A DNA stretch of 64,000 bases from Thermodesulfobium sp. 4217-1 (GTDB lineage: Bacteria; Thermodesulfobiota; Thermodesulfobiia; Thermodesulfobiales; Thermodesulfobiaceae): the NCBI RefSeq assembly GCF_039822205.1, contig NZ_JBAGBW010000002.1, positions 1 to 64,000 on the forward strand, read 5' to 3'. The first letter of the stretch is position 1, and every line of letters starts with the position of its first letter. The notes below the pieces were generated by a model. That model did no database searches and was not told the DNA's origin. It saw only the letters and a list, made by a program, of their open reading frames with translations. Positions 63,596 through 64,000 of the stretch are shown here, piece by piece. The position numbers were made by a program, and so were the translations under genes.

Positions 63596-64000
63596 TAAAA
63601 AAGAACAATATATTGATTTTGAAAAACCAATAGTAGAACTTTATAACAAGATTGAAGAACTTAAAAGAGCTTCAGCCGAAACGGGAGAGGATATGAATGG
63701 GGAGATAGAGGCTCTTCAGCAAAGAGTTGAAAATCTATATAGGGTTACAATGAAGGATCTTACGCCCTATCAAAGGCTTCAGATAGCAAGGCACCCAAAG
63801 AGACCCACTACTATGGATTTGATATCAGGGGTTTTTGAGGATTGGTTTGAGATGAAGGGTGACAGGCTTTATAGGGATGATCCTGCAATCATAGGTGGAA
63901 TAGCTAAACTTTCAGGCGTCAGTGTGGTTGTGTTAGGGCACCAGAAGGGTAACGATACAAAGAGCAATGTATACAGGAACTTTGGTATGCCTTACCCAGA
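63585..64000 (+). CDS. accA: acetyl-CoA carboxylase, carboxyltransferase alpha subunit (partial)
   Basis: The frame from ATG 63585 stays open to the window edge (138 codons). It reads DFEKPIVELYNKIEELK, LTPYQRLQIARHPKRPT and GHQKGNDTKSN, all standard AccA. It overlaps accD, so the two subunits are coupled. The remaining part lies outside the window. Confidence 0.95.
   Translation, partial: MAIDKKEQYIDFEKPIVELYNKIEELKRASAETGEDMNGEIEALQQRVENLYRVTMKDLTPYQRLQIARHPKRPTTMDLISGVFEDWFEMKGDRLYRDDPAIIGGIAKLSGVSVVVLGHQKGNDTKSNVYRNFGMPYP

Overview
The window looks like chromosomal DNA of a thermophilic, autotrophic sulfate reducer of the Thermodesulfobium type. The evidence is a complete Calvin-cycle operon built on a form III RuBisCO with a transaldolase, a bacterial-type dissimilatory sulfite reductase cluster with only DsrMK as its membrane module, AT-rich DNA with AGA/AGG arginine codons, and outer-membrane systems (TonB, porin). 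The species cannot be fixed from the sequence alone.

Layout. 1-9760: carbon fixation operon (42-aa ORF, transaldolase, form III RuBisCO, phosphoribulokinase, split transketolase, GAPDH, PGK, FBPase, then rpiB, rpe and a 28-aa membrane peptide), preceded by a promoter embedded in TTGTC/GACAA palindromes. 9753-12887: thioredoxin-like DUF255 protein, ROK sugar kinase, Mth938-like protein. 12959-20778: type IV pilus minor pilin cluster with two PilV/PilW/PilX-like sets and two Asn-rich repeat proteins that arose by duplication. 20797-31293: envelope uptake block: TonB-dependent receptor, BASS transporter, TrmO, ExbB-ExbD-TonB, a CooC-like ATPase, a siderophore/metal-type ABC importer and a methyltransferase. 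The receptor, exbB and cooC-like genes each carry the same hairpin plus T-run just before the ribosome binding site, which suggests a shared attenuator. 31286-34131: accessory patch with a hydrolase relic, a TnpB-only IS605-type element, and a RhuM gene with foreign codon usage. 34132-37615: alpha/beta hydrolase, an SLH-porin gene broken by two lesions, and a small secreted protein. 37616-48787: housekeeping (aspS, hisS, a degenerate UshA-like protein, UvrD-type helicase, metE, trxA, two tRNA thiolation enzymes). 48867-54577: dsrM-dsrK-dsrC-dsrA-dsrB-dsrD and a ferredoxin. 54701-64000: tRNA-Ser(GCT), rplU, rpmA, obg, proB, proA, nadD, uvrA, a YdjM-like protein, accD and the start of accA.

How they work together. 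RuBisCO and phosphoribulokinase fix CO2. Transaldolase, transketolase, FBPase, RpiB and Rpe regenerate ribulose bisphosphate without a dedicated sedoheptulose bisphosphatase gene. GAPDH and PGK reduce 3-phosphoglycerate. DsrAB, activated by DsrD, passes sulfur to DsrC, whose trisulfide is presumably reduced by DsrMK. The TonB/ABC block probably supplies iron, nickel or a metal complex needed by these iron-sulfur and nickel enzymes.

The best candidates for something new are the three-copy leader hairpin, the operator array and small ORF of the Calvin operon, the chimeric pilin duplication, the broken porin gene and the UshA-like pseudoenzyme.
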